Shown: piece by piece, positions 1 to 5,359 of the stretch | Position numbering within the stretch: position 1 is the first letter of the stretch | Layout: every line of letters starts with the position of its first letter | DNA from: an uncultured Campylobacter sp. | GTDB taxonomy: Bacteria; Campylobacterota; Campylobacteria; Campylobacterales; Campylobacteraceae | Length of the DNA: 13,123 nt | Assembly: GCF_905371695.1 (NCBI RefSeq) | Contig: NZ_CAJPMA010000045.1 | Location: 1 to 13,123, forward strand | Direction: 5' to 3' | Made by a program: the position numbers and the translations under genes | Notes under the pieces: model-generated | What the model was told of the DNA's origin: nothing | Seen by the model: the letters and a program-made list of their open reading frames with translations, nothing else | Databases searched by the model: none

Positions 1-1
1 C

Positions 2-235
2 GACCTTACTAATTTAAAAAGCGCTAAAAACAAAAAAGCCGCCAAAGACGATAAGAGCGTTAAAAAAGGCAAAGGCATAAAAGACGCAGGTTCTCAAACC
101 CATGAGCATATGCAAAATAAAGACGTAAACCCTAATCAAGCAGACGATCAAAAAAACGGCAAAGATAAGAAAGTAAAAGATAAGAAAACAAAAGCCGGAA
201 AGAAAGATAAAAAAGAAGATGAGGCGCAGATGTAG
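2..235 (+). CDS. C-terminal part of a lysine-rich protein of unknown identity (5' end outside window)
   Basis: An open frame enters from the left edge in frame 2 and ends at TAG 233-235, giving 77 visible residues and no in-window start that must be used. The peptide is strongly hydrophilic: about 23 of 77 residues are Lys and 11 are Asp, in short alternating K/D patches such as KDKKVKDKK and KAGKKDKKEDE. It has no hydrophobic stretch, Cys or recognisable motif. This looks like a disordered, highly charged C-terminal tail, as found on many envelope or nucleic-acid-binding proteins. I do not recognise the family. A hairpin followed by T residues comes right after the stop, which supports this being a real gene end. 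Confidence 0.6.
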   Translation, partial: DLTNLKSAKNKKAAKDDKSVKKGKGIKDAGSQTHEHMQNKDVNPNQADDQKNGKDKKVKDKKTKAGKKDKKEDEAQM

Positions 236-237
236 TT

Positions 238-255
238 AAGAGCGGGGCGCTTTTT
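238..255 (+). terminator. Weak intrinsic terminator after the lysine-rich gene
   Basis: A 7-bp stem AAGAGCG / CGCTTTT with one G-U pair closes a GGG loop and runs into a T stretch, starting 3 nt after the TAG at 233-235. The stem is short, so termination may be partial, and transcription could leak into the gene beginning at 372. Confidence 0.45.
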
Positions 256-371
256 AATATAAAGGGCCGCGCGAGGAATACCGTACGTAAAAATTAGTTT
301 GCGCGTTTAGCATGCGGGTAAAGACGGTAAAAGCAAATAAGCTAGCGATAGGATAGGGCAAGGCGGGAGCA

Positions 372-1028
372 ATGATAAATATGCAAGAAAAAGGCGTAGT
401 AGAGGCGGGGTTAAAAAAACAAGGCCTAATAAAAAGATTAACCAATAAAACGTTTAAATTCGATCCTAGAATCGCCGAGGGCTTTTTTACGGCTAGATAC
501 TTTCTAAAAATTAACCGCATCGTCTCGCAAAACATCCCTAATCAGCGCGTAACGATGCAGTTTTTTCAAAGAAGCGATAATATAACGCTATGCGGGATAG
601 ACGAAGCCGTAGCGCTAGTTCATACCTTTGCGAGAGAGCCGCGCGACTTAGAAATTTACGCTTTAAACGACGGCGATATTATAAACGCTAACGAGCCCGC
701 GCTAAAAATTAGCGGAAAATACGAAAATTTCGGTTTTTTAGAAAATATTATAGACGCTACGCTAACGCGCAGAAGCTGCGTAGCCACTAGCGTTAAGCGC
801 GCGCTAGACGCCGCAAAAGGCAAAATAGTATTTAGCATGGCCGACCGTCAAGACGATATAGCTACGCAAATAGGCGACGGATACGCTACCTACGTAGCGG
901 GCTGCGAAAGGGTAAGTACCGACGCTCAGGGCGCGTGGTGGGGAGGCAAGGGTATGGGGACTATGCCGCACGCCTTAATACAGATGTGTGGGGGAGATAC
1001 GGGGAGGGCGATTCGCCGAGCTAGCTAG
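372..1028 (+). pseudogene. pncB: Nicotinate phosphoribosyltransferase, 3'-truncated
   Basis: The 218 residues match the N-terminal and core part of nicotinate phosphoribosyltransferase, the NAD-salvage enzyme that joins nicotinate to PRPP. Recognisable landmarks are KFDPRIAEGFFTARYFLK (29-46), VTMQFFQR (60-67), CGIDEAVAL (74-82), LTRRSCVATSVKR (131-143), the GDGYATYVAG stretch (168-177) and GMGTMPHALIQMCGGD (194-209). Family members continue for well over 100 further residues past the PHALI motif, completing the barrel and phosphate-binding loops. Here similarity stops at about residue 212 and the frame ends after a foreign-looking tail (IRRAS). ATG 372 follows a GGGAG ribosome site at 5-nt spacing and an in-frame TAG at 354-356; ATG 381 is an alternative start. 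The product is probably inactive. Its stop overlaps the opposing gene's stop by 8 nt. Confidence 0.8.
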
Positions 1029-1029
1029 C
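1007..1029. repeat. Two adjacent short palindromes at the pncB truncation joint
   Basis: GGCGATTCGCC (1007-1017) is a 5-bp inverted repeat around a single T. GCTAGCTAGC (1020-1029) is a perfect 10-bp palindrome. The second supplies TAG stops on both strands: plus 1026-1028 for the truncated pncB and minus 1021-1023 for the 76-residue gene. They sit where similarity to nicotinate phosphoribosyltransferase ends, so they may mark the recombination joint. Confidence 0.6.
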
Positions 1030-1251
1030 GTATTTTAAAAATATCGCGGTTATTTGCTTGCTGATCTCGGCATAGTCTAGTCTTTTTACTTGCCTTTGAT
1101 ATAAATTTTCTCTCAAATTTGCTAAAAATTCCATATCCGATCGACTCTGTTCACGCGTGGTTTTACCGCGCATCATGCAGATAAAAATCCTATCCAGCGT
1201 CTTGTTCGCCATATCGAGTATTGCCTTGTCGCGGCCGTTTAACTCATTCAT
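1021..1251 (-). CDS. Hypothetical 76-residue protein
   Basis: This small polar protein looks mostly helical (MNELNGRDKAILDM at the start, FLKYAS at the end). It has no signal peptide, TM segment or motif I can assign. A single central Cys lies in the sequence FICMMRGKT. Its ATG (1249-1251) overlaps the last 8 nt of the VOC gene upstream on the same strand, in the arrangement ATGAATGA, so it is probably translated by coupling and co-transcribed with that gene. Its stop lies inside the GCTAGCTAGC palindrome where pncB is broken, so the C-terminus may also have been created or trimmed by the rearrangement. The overlap with an upstream partner argues for a real gene; the function is unknown. Confidence 0.6.
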   Translation of the reverse strand: MNELNGRDKAILDMANKTLDRIFICMMRGKTTREQSRSDMEFLANLRENLYQRQVKRLDYAEISKQITAIFLKYAS

Positions 1252-1684
1252 AATTGCTAATCTCTATTAAATTTCCGTCCGGATCTCTTAAATAAACCGA
1301 GCTAATCGCTCCCAACGCGCCCGTGCGGGACACTGCGCCGCTTATTCTTCGCGGTAAAATTTTAGCCTCTTGCGGGTTTAAAATCTCGCCCGATAGCTCG
1401 TTTATAAAAGCAAGTCCTTTTCGGGTTAGCTCCTCTATGACGCCGCTAACGGGAGTATCTGAAATCAAGCATATATCCGCACAGCCGACGGTCGCATGCG
1501 CGGCATGCGGCTTGATCTCACCGCCGGCTTCATGAAAATTTATCTTTGCTTTGCCGAATTTTACCGCCTTGCGCCCTTTGCCGAAAAGAATCGGCGTCAT
1601 CCCTAAAATTTCGACGTAAAATTTCATCGATGCTTCTATGTTTGCTACCGTTAACACGAAGTGATCTATCCTTAAAATTTTCAT
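1244..1684 (-). CDS. VOC (glyoxalase/bleomycin-resistance fold) family protein with internal insertion
   Basis: This is a single-domain vicinal-oxygen-chelate protein, a cytoplasmic metal-dependent fold that includes glyoxalase I and extradiol dioxygenases. Its substrate cannot be told from the sequence. Diagnostic parts are the first-strand IDHFVLTVANIEASMKFY with metal-ligand candidate His8, LGMTPILFGKGRKAVKFG, INFHEAGG with His51, SADIC-like GCADICLISDTP (67-78), and SRTGALGAISSVYLRDPDGN (119-138) followed by LIEIS with Glu141. The ATG at 1682-1684 is preceded by AAGGAC at good spacing. The protein has 146 residues, whereas close relatives of this type are usually about 125-130. The excess is a block of roughly 20 residues (about 96-115) inserted before the GAVSRTGA motif. 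It overlaps the downstream 76-residue gene by 8 nt. Confidence 0.92.
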   Translation of the reverse strand: MKILRIDHFVLTVANIEASMKFYVEILGMTPILFGKGRKAVKFGKAKINFHEAGGEIKPHAAHATVGCADICLISDTPVSGVIEELTRKGLAFINELSGEILNPQEAKILPRRISGAVSRTGALGAISSVYLRDPDGNLIEISNYE

Positions 1685-2033
1685 GGCCGTCCTTAAAATC
1701 TCTAAAAATTTAGCCTAAAATTTTTTAAAATTTAGTAAAATCGGCGATTTTAAGCCAAAAAGGCTCAAAAATAAAGCAAATTTCGAAATTCACCATAGGT
1801 AGCGGCGTTTTTATCTGACCTTGCTCTAAACGCGCAACGTCGGACACTCCAAAAGGACTTGCCTATTATGTAGAAGTTCAACACGGCGTAGCTAATTCCC
1901 GTATCTTTTGCAGCGCAAAAAGCGGCTATGCGAGTAAATTTCGCGCAAAATCCGCGTAAAAGACGGCTTTTGGCGTATTTTTTGTAGTCGTGCGCGATCG
2001 GCGTTAAAATATATGTTTTTGCGTCTTTACCGA
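1685..2033. other. Intergenic region, 349 bp, no convincing gene
   Basis: The stretch lies upstream of the VOC gene and downstream of the YcxB-like gene, both on the minus strand. It is very AT-rich near the VOC start, with repeated AAATTT/TTAAAA words. It contains two perfect dyads, TAAAATCG-G-CGATTTTA (1736-1752) and AATTTCGAAATT (1779-1790), and a small AGCC-AAAAA-GGCT hairpin (1753-1765). One plus frame is open over 1729-1956 apart from a TGA at 1816-1818, but it has no start codon, ribosome site or recognisable protein. It could be a decayed gene or chance. Confidence 0.5.
1736..1754 (-). promoter_or_regulatory. Dyad and candidate promoter element upstream of the VOC gene
   Basis: On the minus strand this reads CTTAAAATCGCCGATTTTA, a perfect 8-bp-arm dyad around one central base. 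It carries the same TAAAATCGCCG word seen ahead of torA and, as TATAATCGCCG, in the porin promoter. It lies about 55 nt upstream of the VOC start. It could be a -10 element with an overlapping operator. This is a motif resemblance only. Confidence 0.3.
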
Positions 2034-2600
2034 TTAGTCGAGCTGCGCGCGTTTTTTTATCTCGCTTAAAAACTCCTCCCCGCCGTCTGCGAAGGCCTCG
2101 CGCGGCACGGCGTAAAACATGGAGTTTGCTATGATAACGACGACGAAACTACCGACATAGCGGGCGTCGCTGATGACGTTATAAAAATATCTGCCCTCGC
2201 CGAATTTGCTTTTTTGCACGAAAAACCCATCCTCTAAGATCACGCTTTTTGGTCCGAATTCGCCGTAGTTTGCTTTATTTATCAGCGCGCGAGTAAGCAG
2301 CCAAGGCCGCAGCCCAGTAGCGTAAAGCAGAGTAAAAAACGCGGCCATCCACGATAGGTAGGCTAGATTTTCCACGCCGCTAAAACCGTAATCCCTAAGC
2401 AAGTCGCTAAGCTCCCTGAAGTAAAATTTGACGCACAAAAGCGTGATAAAAAACATGCCAAGAGCCGACGCCGTAAAGTCGCATATACGTATGTTTCGCA
2501 TAAATTTATCGCCCTTATAAACAATCTTGCCCACCTCGCGCGTCATCGCTTTATACTCGGCGCTAGGCTTTATCTCAAATTCGGCTTTTAAATTTGACAT
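2034..2600 (-). CDS. YcxB-like two-TM membrane protein
   Basis: The 188-residue protein has two hydrophobic helices, about residues 43-61 (ASALGMFFITLLCVKFYF) and 79-97 (LAYLSWMAAFFTLLYATGL). After them comes a soluble C-terminal region at about 118-182 with the YcxB-like pattern: a strand with ILEDGFFVQKSKFG, a YNVISDARYVG turn, a hydrophobic SFVVVIIANSMFYAVPREAF and a terminal EEFLSEIKKR helix. Proteins of this type sit in the inner membrane with that region probably cytoplasmic; no biochemical role is established. ATG 2598-2600 follows AAGGAAG at 5-nt spacing, and a GATAAT-like -10 lies about 27-32 nt upstream, so it is likely transcribed alone. It is divergent from torA across 224 bp. The family call rests on pattern recognition, not a search. 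Confidence 0.75.
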   Translation of the reverse strand: MSNLKAEFEIKPSAEYKAMTREVGKIVYKGDKFMRNIRICDFTASALGMFFITLLCVKFYFRELSDLLRDYGFSGVENLAYLSWMAAFFTLLYATGLRPWLLTRALINKANYGEFGPKSVILEDGFFVQKSKFGEGRYFYNVISDARYVGSFVVVIIANSMFYAVPREAFADGGEEFLSEIKKRAQLD

Positions 2601-2626
2601 TTGCTTCCTTTAAATTTTGATGAGAT

Positions 2627-2632
2627 ATTATC
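2627..2632 (-). promoter_or_regulatory. Candidate -10 of the YcxB-like gene
   Basis: On the minus strand the sequence TTTGATAATATC contains GATAAT, placed so that transcription would start near 2619-2621, about 20 nt before the ATG. This leaves a short leader that contains the AAGGAAG ribosome site. No -35 is evident, as is common for Campylobacter sigma-70 promoters. Confidence 0.35.
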
Positions 2633-2658
2633 AAATTTGGCCTAAATTTACGCTATTT

Positions 2659-2711
2659 TTAAAATCGCCGCTAAAACGATAATTAAGCCCAAATTTAGTA
2701 AAATCGCCGCC
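2659..2711 (+). promoter_or_regulatory. Duplicated TAAAATCGCCGC motif upstream of torA (candidate promoters or operators)
   Basis: Two near-identical blocks occur 39 bp apart. AAAATCGCCGCTAAAACG starts at 2661 and AAAATCGCCGCCAAGACG at 2700, matching at 16 of 18 positions. Each is preceded by T, giving a TAAAAT -10-like hexamer (2660-2665 and 2699-2704). If the second is the true -10, transcription would begin near 2711, leaving a leader of about 114 nt before torA. The repeat could instead bind a regulator. Confidence 0.4.
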
Positions 2712-2748
2712 AAGACGCGAGGTCGCGTAATACGTTAAAAGGCAAACT

Positions 2749-2778
2749 ATGCAAACTCAACCGCGTAAATTCCGCTAA
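2749..2778 (+). other. Possible 9-codon leader ORF ahead of torA
   Basis: ATG at 2749 opens a nine-residue frame (MQTQPRKFR) closed by TAA 2776-2778. AAAAGG sits at 6-nt spacing upstream, so a ribosome could load here. The stop codon forms the first three bases of the left arm of the inverted repeat 2776-2812, which is a layout that could couple uORF translation to leader folding. A nine-codon frame can easily occur by chance. Confidence 0.25.
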
Positions 2779-2812
2779 ATTTAAACCGAGTCAACCAATC
2801 AATTTAAATTTA
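2776..2812 (+). promoter_or_regulatory. Perfect 10-bp inverted repeat directly before the torA ribosome site
   Basis: TAAATTTAAA (2776-2785) and TTTAAATTTA (2803-2812) are exact reverse complements separated by 17 nt. The right arm ends 2 nt before the GGAG ribosome site at 2815-2818. In RNA it would form an AU-only stem next to the site; in DNA it could be an operator. AT-rich words are common here, so chance cannot be excluded. Confidence 0.4.
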
Positions 2813-2824
2813 ACGGAGAAAACC

Positions 2825-5278
2825 ATGAAAAGACGAGACTTTCTAAAACTAGGCGCGCTCGCGGCAGCATCGGCACAAGCAAAACAATTAGGCGCAGCAG
2901 CGCAGGCGATATTTGACGAGCAGATGGGGCTTTGCGCGAATAAATTCGGCGCGTTTTACGTAAAAACCATCGGTGGCAGAGTCGTGGGCACAGAGCCATT
3001 TGAGGGAGATGCTATGCCAACGGTGCTAAACAACGCCCTAAGCGATCACATCCAAAACGAAACGCGCGTGAAATACCCCTACGTGCGCAAAAGCTTCCTC
3101 GAAAATCCAGCAGATCCAAAACCGCAGCTTCGCGGCAAAGAGCCCTTCGTGCGCGTTAGCTGGGACGAGGCGATCAAGCTAAGCGCTAAAATTTTAAAAG
3201 AAAACTTCGATAAATACGGCTCAGAGGCCATTTACGGGCAGCTTTATCAGTGGGGCAGCCTCGGCAAAGTCGGTCACTCGCAGCGCACCGCAAAACGCAT
3301 GCTAAACGCGCTAGGAGGCTACGTGAGCGAGCTTGGCGGCTACTCTTACGGCGCGGCTACGGCGTTTTTGCCTCACGTGACGGGCTCGATCGATCCGATT
3401 CACGCTCCGACGCGCTGGGAGGGCGTGGTAAAGGAGGCCAAAACGATCGTGTTTTGGGGCACGAATCCCGTCGTCTCAAACAAGATCGCTATCGGCGTTC
3501 CGATACACAACTCCTACGCCTACTACGAGATTATGAAGGATAAATTTAAAAAAGGCGAGATGAAAATTTACAGCGTGGACGTTTACCGCAACGAAACGGC
3601 GGAGTATTTCGGCGCGGATTATCTTGCCGTGCGCCCTTGCACCGATACGGCGATGCTGATCGGGCTTTGCGATTATCTTTACGAAAACGGGCTTTACGAC
3701 AAGAAATTTATAGAGCGCTACACGGTCGGGTTCGATAAATTTAAGGATTATTTCACCGGTGCGAAAGACGGCGTGAAAAAGGATCTAAAATGGGCGAGTA
3801 AAATTTGCGGCGTGAGCGAAAAGGAGCTAAAAAACCTAGTGGGTACGCTGGCCAAAAAAGACACGCTCATCGTCACGGGCTACTCTATCCAGCGCCAGCA
3901 CCACGGCGAGATGGCGTACTGGGCGCTGATCACGCTAGCTGTGATGCTAGGCGACATCGGCAAGACGGGGCGCGGCTACGTGATGAACGATCAGATGCAT
4001 AAAAACGCAGATATCAGCTTCATCGCGCCAAAGCTTCAGGCTTTTAACCCGGCGGTAAACGAAAAATACATCGCCCCGCAAGGCAAGCTAGCCAAAGCCA
4101 AATACCACGAGATACCAAACAGCAGGCTCATAGACGCGATCATGGAGCCGGGCAAAGAAATCGAGCGCAACGGCAAAAAGTACGTCATGCCGCACATCCG
4201 CGTGATGTTTAACGCCAACGGCTCGACCTTCACTCGCCACCCCGACACCAACCGCGCGGTCGAAGCGATGCGCAAGATCGAAGCGATCATCACCACGGAG
4301 CCCTTTTGGACGAGTACGGCGAGGCTTAGCGACATCGTACTGCCGGCAGCGCTTGAGTGCGAGCGTACGGATATCGAGTTTGCAAACTCCACTAGCGAAT
4401 ACCTTTTTGCCATTAAACCGCTAGTAAAGCCTGCGGGCGAGAGCAAGAGCGACTTTGAGATCGCGCGGCTCATCTGCGCGCAGTGGGGCGAGGAGTACGA
4501 GCAGGCCTTTAGCGAGGGTAAAACGGAGCTTGAGTGGGTGAAGGAAATCTACGAAAATGCCGCAAAGCAAGCCGAGGGCATGGGAGTGGCGATGCCTAAA
4601 TTTGAGGAATTTTGGCAAAAAGGCTACGTCAAATTTGATAAAATCGACGAGAAAAAGCGCTACTTTACAAACTACGCGGACTTCCGCGCCGATCCCGAGA
4701 AAAACGCGCTAAAAACGCCGTCGGGCAAGATCGAGCTCTACTCCGAAGCGGTCGAAAAGCTAGGTTATTCCGACTGCCCGCCGCACGCGACGTGGATGGA
4801 GCCGTTTGAGTGGCTGGGCGGCGACGTGAGCAAGTATCCTATCGCCATCAGCGGCGCGCACTCTAAATTTAGGCTCCACTCGCAGCTAAACAGCTCGCTC
4901 ATCCGCAACTACGCCGAGATCGCTAACCGCGAACCCGCGCTCATCAGCCCCGCCACGGCAAAGGCGCGCGGCATAAAAACGGGCGACGTGGTGAGGATAT
5001 ACAACGACCGAGGCGAGATACTCTGCGGCGCACTGGTAAGCGATACTGCGCAAGATAACGTCGTGATCGTGAGCGAAGGCGCGTGGTACGATCCGGCCGT
5101 CTGGGGCGAGCGCAGCCTATGCAAGCACGGCAACATAAACGTGCTAACCAAGGACGTACCGAGCTCGCAGCTATCGCAAAGCAACACCGCGCACACGAGT
5201 ATGGTGCAGATCGAGAAATTTAAAGGCGAACTGCCGAGCGTAACGGCGTTTGATAGGCCTGCGACGATAGAGGCTTAG
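2825..5278 (+). CDS. torA: Periplasmic molybdopterin TMAO/DMSO reductase (Tor/Dor family, like C. jejuni Cj0264)
   Basis: This 817-residue enzyme reduces TMAO and probably S-oxides as terminal electron acceptors in anaerobic or microaerobic respiration. The twin-arginine signal MKRRDFLKLGALAAASA (1-17) shows that it is exported folded by Tat. No N-terminal [4Fe-4S] cysteine set is present, which places it in the DMSO reductase type III group. Ser174 in GGYSYGAA aligns with the molybdenum-ligating serine. Tyr141 and Trp143 in LYQWGSLGK align with the Tyr-x-Trp pair of Rhodobacter DMSO reductase. VFWGTNPV (209-216), SIQRQHHGEMAYW (about 350-365) and the C-terminal cofactor-binding domain from about residue 690 also match. 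ATG 2825 has GGAG at 6-nt spacing. No torC-type cytochrome, torD chaperone or regulator adjoins it. GC in sampled 60-base lines averages about 55%, higher than in neighbouring genes. The tor name rests on family resemblance; dorA would also be defensible. Confidence 0.93.
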   Translation: MKRRDFLKLGALAAASAQAKQLGAAAQAIFDEQMGLCANKFGAFYVKTIGGRVVGTEPFEGDAMPTVLNNALSDHIQNETRVKYPYVRKSFLENPADPKPQLRGKEPFVRVSWDEAIKLSAKILKENFDKYGSEAIYGQLYQWGSLGKVGHSQRTAKRMLNALGGYVSELGGYSYGAATAFLPHVTGSIDPIHAPTRWEGVVKEAKTIVFWGTNPVVSNKIAIGVPIHNSYAYYEIMKDKFKKGEMKIYSVDVYRNETAEYFGADYLAVRPCTDTAMLIGLCDYLYENGLYDKKFIERYTVGFDKFKDYFTGAKDGVKKDLKWASKICGVSEKELKNLVGTLAKKDTLIVTGYSIQRQHHGEMAYWALITLAVMLGDIGKTGRGYVMNDQMHKNADISFIAPKLQAFNPAVNEKYIAPQGKLAKAKYHEIPNSRLIDAIMEPGKEIERNGKKYVMPHIRVMFNANGSTFTRHPDTNRAVEAMRKIEAIITTEPFWTSTARLSDIVLPAALECERTDIEFANSTSEYLFAIKPLVKPAGESKSDFEIARLICAQWGEEYEQAFSEGKTELEWVKEIYENAAKQAEGMGVAMPKFEEFWQKGYVKFDKIDEKKRYFTNYADFRADPEKNALKTPSGKIELYSEAVEKLGYSDCPPHATWMEPFEWLGGDVSKYPIAISGAHSKFRLHSQLNSSLIRNYAEIANREPALISPATAKARGIKTGDVVRIYNDRGEILCGALVSDTAQDNVVIVSEGAWYDPAVWGERSLCKHGNINVLTKDVPSSQLSQSNTAHTSMVQIEKFKGELPSVTAFDRPATIEA

Positions 5279-5303
5279 GCTTTTAGATTCCGTTTTTCGG
5301 TTT

Positions 5304-5347
5304 AAATTCGAGCGGCAAATTTAGCGTTTGAACCGCTCGCAGAATTT
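5304..5347. terminator. Hairpin between convergent torA and DLP2, likely bidirectional terminator
   Basis: The stem is AAATT-CGAGCGG (5304-5315) against CCGCTCG (5333-5339) and AATTT (5343-5347), with an inner CAAA/TTTG (5316-5319 and 5327-5330) and small bulges. It lies 25 nt after the torA stop and 12 nt beyond the DLP2 stop. The T runs on either side are weak, so its efficiency is uncertain, but the 7-bp GC-rich core is exact. Confidence 0.55.
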
Positions 5348-5359
5348 AATTAAAATCGC

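Noticed and set aside
937..1008. G-quadruplex in the G-rich end of the pncB fragment
   Set aside because: Several G runs exist, but the only groups with short loops contain three runs; the fourth is separated by more than 25 nt, so no canonical quadruplex forms.
1736..1790. Origin-like or integration site suggested by clustered dyads and AT-rich DNA
   Set aside because: No DnaA-box cluster, flanking direct repeats, integrase or tRNA accompanies the dyads; AAATTT-rich dyads are frequent throughout this genome style.
4036..4473. Long minus-strand open frame inside torA (145 codons), and similar frames opposite the dynamin genes
   Set aside because: They lie wholly within strongly supported genes, have no ribosome site or recognisable protein features, and are expected by-products of GC-rich codon use.
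5289..5299. CCG-TTTTT-CGG mini-hairpin as torA terminator
   Set aside because: The stem is only 3 bp; the larger hairpin at 5304-5347 is a much better candidate.
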